A stretch of DNA of 64,000 nt from Lysinibacillus sphaericus (GTDB taxonomy: Bacteria; Bacillota; Bacilli; Bacillales_A; Planococcaceae): contig NZ_SADV01000003.1 of assembly GCF_006864135.1 (NCBI RefSeq), forward strand, positions 1-64,000, read 5' to 3'. The first letter of the stretch is position 1. Each line of letters starts with the position of its first letter. The notes below the pieces were generated by a model. The model was not told the origin of the DNA. It saw only the letters and a list, made by a program, of their open reading frames with translations, and did not search any database. Shown in pieces: positions 25,185 through 34,322 of the stretch. The position numbers and the translations under genes were made by a program.

Positions 25185-25237
25185 TAAAAATCCAACGTTT
25201 TGAATAATGTTTCTTCAAAACGTTGGCTTTTCTTTTT
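25185..25237. terminator. Bidirectional terminator
   Basis: CCAACGTTTTGA (25192-25203) and TCAAAACGTTGG (25215-25226). T runs lie on both sides, so it ends the minus-strand kinase gene at 25281 and any plus-strand transcript. Confidence 0.85.
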
Positions 25238-25280
25238 TAAATTTCCCCCACATATTCGCAAGCATTTGTCACTGTAAGTG

Positions 25281-26147
25281 CTAAGGAAGATACTTCCTCC
25301 ATTCCTCCCAGGCTTCCAAATAACCATTAAGATCGTGAGGATGAACTTTTATACACACGCCAATACGTGTATATAATTGAAAAACAACTTCATTCAACAG
25401 TCGTTCCTTCGTCAAGGATGCATTGCCGTTCCACAAGGAAAACGATGATAAAAGTGTATGTAAATCAAGACTATCTGGTGAAGAACAAAACGCATAGGTA
25501 AAATCGTAAATTTTGGGACCGATTAAAGGTGAAGGGTCAATAACTCCTTTTAACTGATTACAAGAATAAACAAAGTTATGGACACCAGTATCTCCGTGTA
25601 GGTAATACTTCTTCTCTTGATGATGATAGGTTTTTAATTTATTTACCAATAACTCTACTCTTTTATGGTCCTCACTCGGCAAGAGCTTACCTATATTCAT
25701 TTTAGAAGACTCGAAACTACTCTGATTAAAGTCTGACCAGGAGCTTCTATGAATCCCATTTACTCTTCCCCAAGGAATGTCTTTGTCCACCTTTTCATAA
25801 TGATTGAATAACTTTTTCGTTAAAATTTTCATCCATTCCAATTTCGATCCTCGATTATAGTGTGTTTCTCCGGGTATATAAGCGTACACAATAAATTCTT
25901 TTTTATGATCCGTGTAAAGTACATCCGGCAACAAATTTACCTTTTTATAGGCAAGCAGGAATTCCTCAGTGGCAGATATTATTTTAGGATGGTCTATCTT
26001 TATCACAAAGGTTGGCATATTTTTATATAGGATAGTATAGATAATGCCATCCGTCGTGCCGCTTTTTAACCTCTTCACTTCTAAACAATCATTTTTGATC
26101 AAACCTTTATTCATGAGTAAATCCACGATTTCATTTATTTTTTCCAT
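25281..26147 (-). CDS. Phosphotransferase (APH/choline-kinase-like) family protein
   Basis: 288 residues. YYLHGDTGVHNFVYS near residue 195 contains the catalytic Asp and Asn; the metal-binding segment reads GVIDPSPLIGPKIYDFTYAF, with DPS in place of DFG, as in some fructosamine/viomycin-type kinases. AGAGG precedes the ATG. It is probably an ATP-dependent small-molecule kinase; the substrate is unknown. A relative of the cassette repeat lies 60 nt upstream. Confidence 0.82.
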   Translation of the reverse strand: MEKINEIVDLLMNKGLIKNDCLEVKRLKSGTTDGIIYTILYKNMPTFVIKIDHPKIISATEEFLLAYKKVNLLPDVLYTDHKKEFIVYAYIPGETHYNRGSKLEWMKILTKKLFNHYEKVDKDIPWGRVNGIHRSSWSDFNQSSFESSKMNIGKLLPSEDHKRVELLVNKLKTYHHQEKKYYLHGDTGVHNFVYSCNQLKGVIDPSPLIGPKIYDFTYAFCSSPDSLDLHTLLSSFSLWNGNASLTKERLLNEVVFQLYTRIGVCIKVHPHDLNGYLEAWEEWRKYLP

Positions 26148-26206
26148 TTCTCAATCCTCTTTAGACGATTTAGTTAACTAACTTATAAGTTCGCTTGCCT
26201 TTTTCA

Positions 26207-26280
26207 ACAATCCTGCTTTTCAATAAGAAAAGCTGCCTATGTCTTTGTACTCCGTTAGCTCAATAAGATAAGTTGCCTTT
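26207..26280 (+). repeat. Cassette-type repeat, compound variant
   Basis: CCTGCTTTTCAATAAG, AAAAGCTGCCTATG, then CTCCGTTAGCTCAATAAGAT. The last part matches the right half of the array repeats and the AAGCTGCCTATG module matches the copy near 31190. The rest of 26148-26351 shows nothing else. Confidence 0.6.
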
Positions 26281-26351
26281 AACTTTACCCAGTGACTAAT
26301 ATCATTATCGGCATACTGTCATTAGTGTTTCACAAATATCCACCCAAGGAA

Positions 26352-26389
26352 CAAAAAACAGCAGATATGAATCTTAAAATTCATACCTG
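26352..26389 (-). terminator. Terminator of the YtrA-type operon
   Basis: On the minus strand CAGGTATGAAT pairs with ATTCATATCTG, followed by CTGTTTTTTG. Confidence 0.8.
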
Positions 26390-26432
26390 CCAAGCTGCTT
26401 ACTCAAATTTATTAAAATGTATGTTCTTCAAT

Positions 26433-27608
26433 TTAATGAATGTTGTTATATATTTGCTCGATATAAAGTGAGTAATCTGTATCTAGTTTTTCTTTATTTT
26501 CAATGATGATTTTACCTTCATATAATGATTCACCTGTACGTAAATCACCGATAAGGAACAAATGACCACCCGAAACACGATCGACTAAATATAGTTTACC
26601 ATCTGTAATTTGTAAAGAAGGTTTTTCTTTAGCATTAGTAATGCTTGGGTATATAAAGTTTATAGGCTCTTCCCACTGATTCTTCTCTATATTATAACGG
26701 TTCAGTACTAAACCATTGGTTGAACGAACAGGAATGAATATATCTTTTTCTTGAAGAACGATCCAGTGCTTATATGGTTTTAATTCGGCCGGAATTGTCC
26801 ACTCCTTCTGTTCATTATTCAGATAATTATACAAATACATTGGGCTAGAGATAATTTCACGCTCACCATCTTCTAGATATTTGTATTTTTCAACCATATA
26901 TAAGAAATAATTTTCATTTTGTATTTTTTTATTGTCATTAAATATATCGATGCTGGCGCGGCTTACCTCGTCTGACTCTATTTTTGCAATAATTGAGTCT
27001 TGTTCTAATTCCTTTTTGTTTTCATCAACCGTATATAAGTGCAACTCTTCCTCATTATTGAGATTGCTTGTTGCTAATATTTTTATTTTCCCATTTTCTA
27101 CATAGACATCTCTCTCATTGATCCAGTCATATCTTACTTGGTCTGGCATATTGATTTCAAATGAAGAACTTTCATTTGTATTTTTATCAAGTATATCGAT
27201 TTGCAGAGTGAAAGAACCTCCTCTGCCCTCTTTATTCGAAAAAGTCGTGTAAATTAAACGGTCTTCGTCTTCAAAATACTGACTAGGGTTTGCTTCTTTT
27301 CCACGCATAAACTTACGGTGTTCTTGAATATATTTTTGAAACATCACAGGGTAATATCGTCCCTTCAACTCTCCGATAAAAGACTCACTCTTATTAGTCG
27401 AACCAGCCTTTGATATATCTAAGCTACGATAAATTTCATCACTTTGATAAGTTGCATGAAGGATAAGATTGTCGATTTCTCCCTTATCTCCGTTAGTAGT
27501 TTCAATTTTAAAAGATACATTCTTTGCCATTGCCTGTTGAATATAGTAAGAACCGATTGTCGTCAAGATGATTAAACTAATCAATATCGTTTTCCAATAT
27601 TTTTTCAT
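26433..27608 (-). CDS. Membrane-anchored extracellular protein of the ABC operon, unknown
   Basis: 391 residues with one N-terminal membrane segment (WKTILISLIILTTIGSYYIQ) and a large outside part rich in beta strands and repeated turns such as LILHATYQSDEI and KYLEDGEREIIS, suggesting a beta-propeller. I do not recognise the family. GGGGGG precedes the ATG, 12 nt after the permease stop. It is the last gene of the GntR/ATPase/permease operon, so it may be an accessory or sensing subunit of the transporter. Confidence 0.75.
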   Translation of the reverse strand: MKKYWKTILISLIILTTIGSYYIQQAMAKNVSFKIETTNGDKGEIDNLILHATYQSDEIYRSLDISKAGSTNKSESFIGELKGRYYPVMFQKYIQEHRKFMRGKEANPSQYFEDEDRLIYTTFSNKEGRGGSFTLQIDILDKNTNESSSFEINMPDQVRYDWINERDVYVENGKIKILATSNLNNEEELHLYTVDENKKELEQDSIIAKIESDEVSRASIDIFNDNKKIQNENYFLYMVEKYKYLEDGEREIISSPMYLYNYLNNEQKEWTIPAELKPYKHWIVLQEKDIFIPVRSTNGLVLNRYNIEKNQWEEPINFIYPSITNAKEKPSLQITDGKLYLVDRVSGGHLFLIGDLRTGESLYEGKIIIENKEKLDTDYSLYIEQIYNNIH

Positions 27609-27620
27609 TACGATCCCCCC

Positions 27621-28448
27621 TTAGACCATGATTTTATATTTTAGCAAATGATTTGCGATCCAAATGGCACTGACTAATACGATGATGCTTATTAACAGTT
27701 CCATTAGGAAGACTTCTAGTGTGTAAAAATAGCCATTTAATAACCTATTTACGAATAGTGGCGCAATAAATACTCCGAACGAAAGTATTCCATAAACGAT
27801 TGCAATAAAAATGCCTTTTAAACCGTAACTTCGTTCAATTAAAATGGCCGTGAATAGAACAGCTACAAAGATTAGCCCGACGCCATAAATCAGGAAAAAT
27901 TCCGTTAAGGTATTCGGATACAACCATTCCAACATTTCTAAACTATCAAAATTATAAATGGAAAAATGCGATTGTAAATCTGTTGGTATAATATGATTAA
28001 CAATTTGTATTTCGATTGAGATTAATACTATTTGCAAGGCAACTAAACCAAGTACAAAAAACATAATTGTCGTTAATTTTGAGAAATAAATAGTAATTCT
28101 TTCAGTTGGCAACATTAATAATCTGTAAATAAATGTATTTTTTCCAAACCAGTCCCGATACCAAATAAAGAAAACATAAATCATCAACATAGCTATGCTA
28201 AAAAAGATTGGCAGCAGAAACCATTCAGAACTAACGAACTGATGAAAAGAAAATAACCCGTAATCTTCAGTGTATTGGCTCATTGATAGTTGATTTTTAT
28301 ACATCACTTGATCCACGTCATTCATATATCCTTTTGACACGACAATCGCCCCCATGAATTGACTGACAATTATCAATCCTATTAAAGTTAGGTACAGTTT
28401 GAAAAATCGATTTACTTCGAAATTAAGAAGTTTTAAATAGTTTTTCAT
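27621..28448 (-). CDS. ABC transporter permease
   Basis: 275 residues with six likely membrane helices, beginning KLLNFEVNRFFKLYLTLIGL and with IWYRDWFGKNTFIYRLLMLP in the second loop, as in ABC-2-like permeases of Bacillales bacitracin- and YtrC/D-type systems. Its ATG overlaps the ATPase stop (ATGA), which indicates translational coupling. Exports or senses an unknown compound, likely a cell-envelope-active one, by analogy with ytr operons. Confidence 0.82.
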   Translation of the reverse strand: MKNYLKLLNFEVNRFFKLYLTLIGLIIVSQFMGAIVVSKGYMNDVDQVMYKNQLSMSQYTEDYGLFSFHQFVSSEWFLLPIFFSIAMLMIYVFFIWYRDWFGKNTFIYRLLMLPTERITIYFSKLTTIMFFVLGLVALQIVLISIEIQIVNHIIPTDLQSHFSIYNFDSLEMLEWLYPNTLTEFFLIYGVGLIFVAVLFTAILIERSYGLKGIFIAIVYGILSFGVFIAPLFVNRLLNGYFYTLEVFLMELLISIIVLVSAIWIANHLLKYKIMV

Positions 28449-29134
28449 CCACGATACACCTCTCTCATGACATCAACGACTGATTTCCCTTCCTTTTCAC
28501 GCACTTCTTCTACGCTAAATTCCTTTAATACTTCACCGTTATCAATAAGTACTGCCCTATCAATCAAGTGTTCAATATCACTAATTTCATGGGTTGTGAT
28601 AATCACACCACGATCTTCAATTAGGTGACTTGTAAACACTTCAGCAATCTGCTCCCGAGAAAAAATATCAATACCCGAGAATGGCTCGTCCATCAGTAAG
28701 TAATCCACATTCAGTGCCAAACCTAATATCATATTGACTTTAGCCATATTCCCCTTTGATAAATTGGCAATCCGTTCTGTAGGATCTAGTTTAAAAAATT
28801 TTAGCAACTCTTCTGCCCTTATTGGATCCCAGCTTTTATAAAAATCGGCCATGAACGCAAAGGCTTCACAAATTTTCATTTGCGGCAACATCGTAATCGT
28901 ATCTGGAATAAAGGTAATTTTTTCAAGGCTTTCTTTTCGGAGTTTTTCACCATCGATCAAAATTTCACCGCTATTAATCGGAGTGAGCGCCATAATAGCT
29001 TTCATGATCGTCGTTTTCCCCACTCCGTTAATTCCGATTAAACAAGTAATTTCACCTTTTTCAGCAGTAAAGGAAAGACCTTTTAATACCCGTTTCCTGC
29101 CGTATTTTTTAACGACATTTTTTACTTCGATCAT
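28445..29134 (-). CDS. ABC transporter ATP-binding protein
   Basis: 229 residues. Walker A GINGVGKTT, signature ANLSKGNMAKV, Walker B YLLMDEPFSGID, and the switch TTHEISDIEH. The LSKGN signature and overall size are typical of YtrB/EcsA-like export ATPases. Start overlaps the GntR stop by four bases, so regulator and transporter are one operon. Confidence 0.92.
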   Translation of the reverse strand: MIEVKNVVKKYGRKRVLKGLSFTAEKGEITCLIGINGVGKTTIMKAIMALTPINSGEILIDGEKLRKESLEKITFIPDTITMLPQMKICEAFAFMADFYKSWDPIRAEELLKFFKLDPTERIANLSKGNMAKVNMILGLALNVDYLLMDEPFSGIDIFSREQIAEVFTSHLIEDRGVIITTHEISDIEHLIDRAVLIDNGEVLKEFSVEEVREKEGKSVVDVMREVYRG

Positions 29135-29520
29135 TTCGATTCCTCCGATTCTCCGCTTTCAGCATCATGCTTTTTCTTAACTATTTCCAACACTTCGGAT
29201 AACGGCACATCGATGGATTTAATAGAACCTAAAAATAAGTCAACCGCTTCGATAATCAATTCCTCACGGACACTTTTAAGGACAGCTTCATCTTTAGTAA
29301 TGCAGCTCGGCATATTCCCCTCAGTAAAAATCAATCCTTGTTCCCCCATTTCCTTATAAGCTCGTTGTGCAGTATTTGGGTTAATCTTCAGCTGGTTGGC
29401 TAGCTCTCTTCTTGATGGAATCTCCTGGCCAGGTTCAAAATACCCCTTGGCGATTTGTTCTTTAAAATGCCGGATAACCTGGACGTACACTGGATCCCGA
29501 TTATTAAACTTTACAGTCAA
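29131..29520 (-). CDS. GntR-family regulator, YtrA type
   Basis: 129 residues: winged helix DPVYVQVIRHFKEQIAKGYF, EIPSRRELANQLKINPNTAQ and RAYKEMGEQGLIF, then a short C-terminal dimerisation helix, as in the YtrA subfamily (no ligand-binding domain). YtrA represses its own ABC operon and is relieved by cell-wall-active peptides in Bacillus subtilis; the same role is inferred here. Four palindromes TGTATTA-N6-TAATACA lie upstream, one covering the -10 box. Confidence 0.9.
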   Translation of the reverse strand: MTVKFNNRDPVYVQVIRHFKEQIAKGYFEPGQEIPSRRELANQLKINPNTAQRAYKEMGEQGLIFTEGNMPSCITKDEAVLKSVREELIIEAVDLFLGSIKSIDVPLSEVLEIVKKKHDAESGESEESK

Positions 29521-29551
29521 TTAACTCAACTCCTAGAAAATCATATTTTCG

Positions 29552-29746
29552 TGTATTAAGCGCTTAATACAGTTTGAGCATAATGGTGTGCTAAGTAACT
29601 TTTTAAGAACTACCCGATATATTATTTAGCCATTACCCCGCCAATCGATCTTGATGTATTAACAGCTTAATACACCACCCTTAAAAAATGTAAAAGTGTA
29701 TTAAGCACACAATACACTTTTCGTAATGTATTATATGCTTAATACA
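29552..29746. promoter_or_regulatory. Four YtrA-type operators
   Basis: Copies of TGTATTA-N6-TAATACA at 29552-29571 (a perfect 20-bp palindrome TGTATTAAGCGCTTAATACA), 29655-29674, 29697-29716 (right half ACAATACA) and 29727-29746. The last overlaps the -10 box. The rest of 29521-29939 shows nothing else. Confidence 0.88.
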
Positions 29747-29759
29747 CTTTCCATGTCAA
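29730..29759 (-). promoter_or_regulatory. Sigma-A promoter of the GntR-ABC operon
   Basis: On the minus strand TTGACA (29759-29754), 18-nt spacer, TATAAT (29735-29730): both boxes are consensus. Operator 4 covers the -10, so bound GntR should block RNA polymerase. Confidence 0.85.
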
Positions 29760-29939
29760 TCAAATCCATGGAAATATATCTCAACATTTATAAAGGCAAC
29801 CAGTTAATAAACTAATTTGCCACGAAAGTTGAAATAGAAAAAAGCTCTACTTCATAATAAAGTAAAGCATGCGTTTGTTTAATAAGAAACTAGAATTCAA
29901 ACTTTACAAATAAAAGCCTGCCTTGATTTGGGTCATTGC

Positions 29940-30815
29940 TTAATTACTTTGTCGATACTTCACAGGTGTTAGGTGCTCCCACTCTTTATAAACTTGCTCT
30001 TTCGAAAGTACCTTCCAAGGATTAAACATCGTTTGTCCATGCTTATTAAAATATAATTCTTCATCAATATGATAAGCTGCATGTTGAATAATACCATTTT
30101 CATCTTTCCAAATCACAATATCCCCTGGGTGTATTCCTTCACCGAAAAACTCCTCATATTTATACTGACTCAATTGTTCAAGAAATGTTTCTTGGTATAT
30201 CCATTCATAAATGAACCACTTTTGTTTTCCTTTTGAAATTGCAAATAAAACAGCTGCCAAGCAATTTGCACCTTGTATATGACCAAAAACATTGGCAAAT
30301 GGCTTTAGAAAACTAGGTAATGATTTTGGAGGTTCCTCACATTCTCCCTTATCCCACCATTCATAAACCATTGTTGTAAGTAACTGTTCTTTAAAAGTTT
30401 CGTCAAGACCTTCCCACATAGAACGCTGAATGATAACGTGCCCATTTTGTATATAAATTGAAGGTACTTTTTCTATCTCTTTTATAAACTTAACGGGGAG
30501 CACAAGACCCCTTTCAAAAGGCACTTGTAAAGCTAATATCAATTGTTGTTCCTCTTTTGATAGGCTCTCAATCCATTCCTTTTCAGCAATAATTACGTAT
30601 TGTGCGTTCTTATTATTCCAGTATTCATAACTATTTACATAATTCAATTGCTGATACGTACTGTGCGTATAAAACTCATCTGTTGGTATTAATAACACAT
30701 CTGTAAAATCAATTTCATGATTAAGATGTTTCTTCGATAGAAAAAATAAATCTCTTTCAGGTACGTAACTTTCTATCCATGACAGTAAGACTTTTTTTGT
30801 TGGCTTAATTATCAT
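29940..30815 (-). CDS. Protein with NlpC/P60-like C-terminus
   Basis: 291 residues. The C-terminal third has GANCLAAVLFAISKGKQKWF, GIHPGDIVIWKDENGIIQHA and YHIDEELYFNKHG, with Cys, His and a further His in the order of NlpC/P60 papain-like peptidases or amidases; the N-terminal part is unassigned. No signal peptide is visible, so it acts inside the cell unless exported otherwise. I chose the ATG at 30815 because GGAAG lies 9 nt before it; the upstream ATG has none. Function unknown. Confidence 0.65.
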   Translation of the reverse strand: MIIKPTKKVLLSWIESYVPERDLFFLSKKHLNHEIDFTDVLLIPTDEFYTHSTYQQLNYVNSYEYWNNKNAQYVIIAEKEWIESLSKEEQQLILALQVPFERGLVLPVKFIKEIEKVPSIYIQNGHVIIQRSMWEGLDETFKEQLLTTMVYEWWDKGECEEPPKSLPSFLKPFANVFGHIQGANCLAAVLFAISKGKQKWFIYEWIYQETFLEQLSQYKYEEFFGEGIHPGDIVIWKDENGIIQHAAYHIDEELYFNKHGQTMFNPWKVLSKEQVYKEWEHLTPVKYRQSN

Positions 30816-30861
30816 TATGTATTCTTCCAACTTGAATTTATTGCTCATTATTTGAAAAACT

Positions 30862-31092
30862 CTACAATTCTTCTTCCTTCGTTAGTAAAAAGTGTCTTAA
30901 CTTTTTGTAAAAACGCCCTGTTACTTGAAACATATCACAAACCGCTTTTCCCCTGCGTTCCATTGATCTAGAGTAACCAAAACAATCTCTAAATAACTTC
31001 CTACCAATATACTTATGGAAATCATTATATCTATATCGGTAGAACTCGTTCCAATAGCTAATCATTCTATTATAGCTCTTACAAAACGGCAC
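30862..31092 (-). CDS. Doubtful small basic ORF
   Basis: 76 codons rich in Tyr, Arg and Lys (SYNRMISYWNEFYRYRYNDF), ending 47 nt before the NlpC-like gene. Its GTG start has no ribosome site. It could be a real small gene, a remnant, or chance; I do not recognise it. Confidence 0.3.
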   Translation of the reverse strand: MPFCKSYNRMISYWNEFYRYRYNDFHKYIGRKLFRDCFGYSRSMERRGKAVCDMFQVTGRFYKKLRHFLLTKEEEL

Positions 31093-31159
31093 AATATTTT
31101 CAAGACAAAATCTCTTAACCCTTTATGTATTCTGTTCTTTTAAAAAGATAAGGAATAAC

Positions 31160-31235
31160 CCAATACTAAGCTGCTCCGATGATTAAATAAAGTAATAAAG
31201 AGCTGCCTATGAGCCAAGCAACCCGTTAGTTAGAT
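31160..31235 (+). repeat. Cassette-type repeat, compound variant
   Basis: CAATACTAAGCTGCTCCGAT, TAATAAAGAGCTGCCTATG, then AACCCGTTAGTTAGATT. The module AGAGCTGCC with CCCGTTAGTTA matches copies at 4756 and 26207. The stop codon of the remnant at 31230 lies within it. Confidence 0.55.
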
Positions 31236-31400
31236 TGTTTCCAAAATCTCCTTTGTGATTACATCAAGTTCTTCTGCGAGTTCATTAGGTGTAGGTGCTT
31301 CAACCACTTTTATAAAATACTCTCTAAACTGAACTCTTGACTCTACTGGCAATTCAATAACCAAAAAGTTTAAAATAAACCACTTCTTCGTTGAACGCGT
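31230..31400 (-). pseudogene. Small ORF or gene remnant past the phosphotransferase
   Basis: In the same frame as the upstream phosphotransferase, after its stop, the minus strand stays open for about 55 codons: STKKWFILNFLVIELPVESR, VQFREYFIKVVEAPTPNEL and AEELDVITKEILETI, then a stop inside the repeat at 31230. The composition is protein-like, but there is no start codon with a ribosome site. It looks like the C-terminal remnant of an unknown gene. Confidence 0.4.
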
Positions 31401-31403
31401 AAT

Positions 31404-32281
31404 CTATCTATAATCTTTTATTCCATTTTCAAAAGCCTGTCTATCGTCATTCTCAATCCCGTGCAAGGCTTCTTGTAGAGCAAATGTACTTTTATAAAAT
31501 TTAACTCGCTCAGCTATTTCAATACCGTTAGGATATTGGTGAATACACATATCAAAAAATTCCTCACCATAGCTAGAGAGTATTCCAGCAAAGTCATACG
31601 CTGGATCACCTATACCAGAACCACCAAAATCTATTATCCCTGAAATCATACATGTTTCTGGATTCCACAAGATGTTAGACGCTCCGAAATCTCCGTGTAT
31701 AAGTGTTATATCTAAATTTGAGAATGCTTCCCCTTTTAAGAACGTTTCAAAAGATTGTGATATTTCCTTTTGAGCGTCTTGTCTGATAAAAGGAAATAAT
31801 GTATTTTGAATTTTATCGTACAGGTTATACATCTCTTCACTAGGATTACGAACCTTTAGTTTCAAATCTCGACTTGCTTTTTCTCCTGAAATAGAATGGA
31901 GTTCTACAAGAAAAGAAACAAGTTGTTTTGCCACAACCCTTTCATCAATTCAACACTCTCTACCCCTGTTAAACTTTCATTCCACAAAGGAACACCATTT
32001 ATTAGTTTATAGCCAGTAAAGACTTTACCTGGTTCTATCTCTTCTAAAGACTGATAAATGGGATACGGAATAGAAGTAGAAACGATCCCTTTAAGATATT
32101 TCAAAATATCCGTCTCTCTCCTTAATTGAATGATGCCATTTTTATATTTTGGAAATCTAAAAACTAAAGATTTGTTGACAATTAACACATCATTATTCTG
32201 TCCAATTTCATTAGGATAAAAGTCTTCAATGGAAAGGTCAGAATAAATGGATTGAATGTTTTCAATAAAGTTATTATTCAT
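31404..32281 (-). pseudogene. Aminoglycoside phosphotransferase family gene with a frameshift
   Basis: The N-terminal frame from 32281 (MNNNFIENIQSIYSDLSIED, GGGGGA before it) runs to about 31930 with FRFPKYKNGIIQLRRETDIL, the ATP-binding part, then loses frame after VELMKG. The other frame continues with AKQLVSFLVELHSISGEKAS, the catalytic ITLIHGDFGASNILWNPE and IIDFGGSGIGDPAYDFAG. Joined, they give a normal APH protein of about 290 residues. One indel near 31925 breaks it; a sequencing error is also possible. All catalytic residues are still present. Confidence 0.85.
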
Positions 32282-32382
32282 TTTAAATTCCCCCTTGTGG
32301 TCACTTTCTATTGTTTTGATCCCCATGCACAGTAGTTTACCTACAGTTCTTCTTTAAATAGATTTTAACATAAATATCCAAC

Positions 32383-32413
32383 AAAAAAATCACCTCTAAA
32401 ACGAGGTGATTTT
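32383..32413 (-). terminator. Terminator of the MarR-ABC exporter operon
   Basis: On the minus strand AATCACCTC and GAGGTGATT with loop GTTTTA, then TTTTTTTG. Confidence 0.85.
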
Positions 32414-32492
32414 CATCAATCTTTATTATAAACAATCCATCTTTTTAAACTACAATGCCCTAGTAGCCAAAAGCGAAAATATGCATTCATTT

Positions 32493-34322
32493 TTACGAAG
32501 CATCTTCAAATTGACTATTGTATAGATCCGCATAGAATCCTTTTTCTGCAATCAGCTCTTCATGATTACCACTTTCAATAATATCTCCATCTTTCATCAC
32601 TAAGATTAAATCGGCGTTTTTAATAGTAGAAAGTCTATGTGCAATGACAAATGATGTTCTTCCTACCATCAATTTATCCATCGCTTCTTGAATAAGTGCT
32701 TCCGTACGCGTATCAACGGAGCTAGTAGCTTCATCTAAGATAAGCAAAGGTGCTTTTTTAACCATTGCCCTTGCAATCGTAATAAGCTGTTTCTGTCCTA
32801 CAGATAAACTTGTATGATCATTTAAAACTGTATCGTAACCTTTTGGCAGCGTTCTAATAAAGTGGTGCAAACCTACTGCCTTACATGCTGCAACTACTTC
32901 TTCACCGGTTACATGATCTTTGTTATAAATGATATTTTCCTTAATGGTACCTTCGAATAACCAAGTATCTTGCAGCACCATGCAGAATAAGTCGTGAACA
33001 TTTTTACGTGAAATCGACTTAGTCGGTACGTCTCCAATCATGATTTCCCCGCTATCTACTTCATAGAAACGCATGAGAAGATTAACAAGCGTTGTTTTCC
33101 CAGCGCCAGTAGGTCCGACAATGGCAACTTTTTGACCTGCTTTTATCTGGGCAGAGAAATCTTTAATAATCAGTTTCTCTTTCGTATAGCCAAATTTAAC
33201 GTTTTTAAATTGCACATTGCCTGTAACATCTTCGGCATCTAAAGTGGCTTTTTTCTCACTTTCGTCTTCAAGTTCCTCTTCATTTAAGAACTCAAATACA
33301 CGTTCACTTGCTGCTGCAGTTGACTGCAAGCTTGTAGCTGCCTGTGCTAACTGAGACAATGGCTGTGTAAATAGGCGGATATACACCATAAACGAAACGA
33401 TCACACCAAATGTAATGGAACCTTTCACTGTAAGTGCAGCCCCTACTACACAAACAACAACATATCCTAAATTTCCGATAAAGATCATGAGAGGCATCAT
33501 CATGCCCGACATAAACTGTGCACGCCAAGCGCTATTAAAAAGACTTTCATTGATTTCATTAAATTCTTTCTTCGCTACTTTTTCACCGTTATACACCTTC
33601 ATGACATCATGCCCTGAGTAGATTTCTTCAATATGGCCATTTATTCTACCAAGATCTTGCTGCTGGCGTATGAAGTATTTTCGAGATTTGGAAATGATAA
33701 AAGTCATTAATACAACTCCAACGAAAGTTGCACCAATGGCAGAAAGTGCCATCGTAACATTAATAGAGAACATCATAATTAATGATCCGAAGAACATAAC
33801 GACCGCTGTCACTAGCGAACCAATACTTTGATTTAGAGACTGACCAATCATATCTACATCATTCGTAACACGACTTAATACATCACCATAAGTTGTAGAA
33901 TCAAAGTATTTCAACGGTAATCTATCGATTTTGTTCGAAATATCTTTACGTAACCTTTTGGAAACTCTCTGCGTAATCGTAGCCATAATAAACGCCTGAA
34001 TATAATTGAAGATAAAACTCAATCCATATAAAATAGCAAGGAATAAACCAATATTCCCTATAGCCGTAATATCAATCTCACCAGTAATGCCATCCATTAT
34101 CGTATCAGTTATCTCACTAAGCTTATTAGGTCCAATGATCGTGAAAATGGTTCCTACAACTGCCAAGACAAGTGCCAAGATAATCGCTGGTAAATAAGGT
34201 TTACAATAGGCAATCAACTTTCCCCAAGGCTTTTTAAAATTCTTTGGCTTTTCTCCAGGAGCCTTCATATGACCTGGACCACCGGGATCTTTTCGGGGCT
34301 TATTTGTTTGTGTATTACTCAT
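32493..34322 (-). CDS. Heterodimeric ABC multidrug exporter subunit B
   Basis: 609 residues: a Pro/Gly-rich cytoplasmic tail, six membrane helices (LPAIILALVLAVVGTIFTII and others), and an ATPase with Walker A GPTGAGKTT, Walker B LLILDEATSSVD (catalytic Glu present) and H-loop IAHRLSTI. The signature reads LSVGQKQ instead of LSGGQ. Its partner at 34315 has the opposite defects, as expected for a heterodimer with one degenerate ATP site (LmrCD, BmrCD and YfiBC type). Start at 34322 (MSNTQTNKPRK) overlaps the partner's stop by eight bases and follows GGAGG. Confidence 0.92.
   Translation of the reverse strand: MSNTQTNKPRKDPGGPGHMKAPGEKPKNFKKPWGKLIAYCKPYLPAIILALVLAVVGTIFTIIGPNKLSEITDTIMDGITGEIDITAIGNIGLFLAILYGLSFIFNYIQAFIMATITQRVSKRLRKDISNKIDRLPLKYFDSTTYGDVLSRVTNDVDMIGQSLNQSIGSLVTAVVMFFGSLIMMFSINVTMALSAIGATFVGVVLMTFIISKSRKYFIRQQQDLGRINGHIEEIYSGHDVMKVYNGEKVAKKEFNEINESLFNSAWRAQFMSGMMMPLMIFIGNLGYVVVCVVGAALTVKGSITFGVIVSFMVYIRLFTQPLSQLAQAATSLQSTAAASERVFEFLNEEELEDESEKKATLDAEDVTGNVQFKNVKFGYTKEKLIIKDFSAQIKAGQKVAIVGPTGAGKTTLVNLLMRFYEVDSGEIMIGDVPTKSISRKNVHDLFCMVLQDTWLFEGTIKENIIYNKDHVTGEEVVAACKAVGLHHFIRTLPKGYDTVLNDHTSLSVGQKQLITIARAMVKKAPLLILDEATSSVDTRTEALIQEAMDKLMVGRTSFVIAHRLSTIKNADLILVMKDGDIIESGNHEELIAEKGFYADLYNSQFEDAS

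Noticed and set aside
32450-32475. Possible cassette repeat (AAACTACAATGCCCTAGTAGC)
   Set aside because: Too many changes in both arms to be separated from chance.
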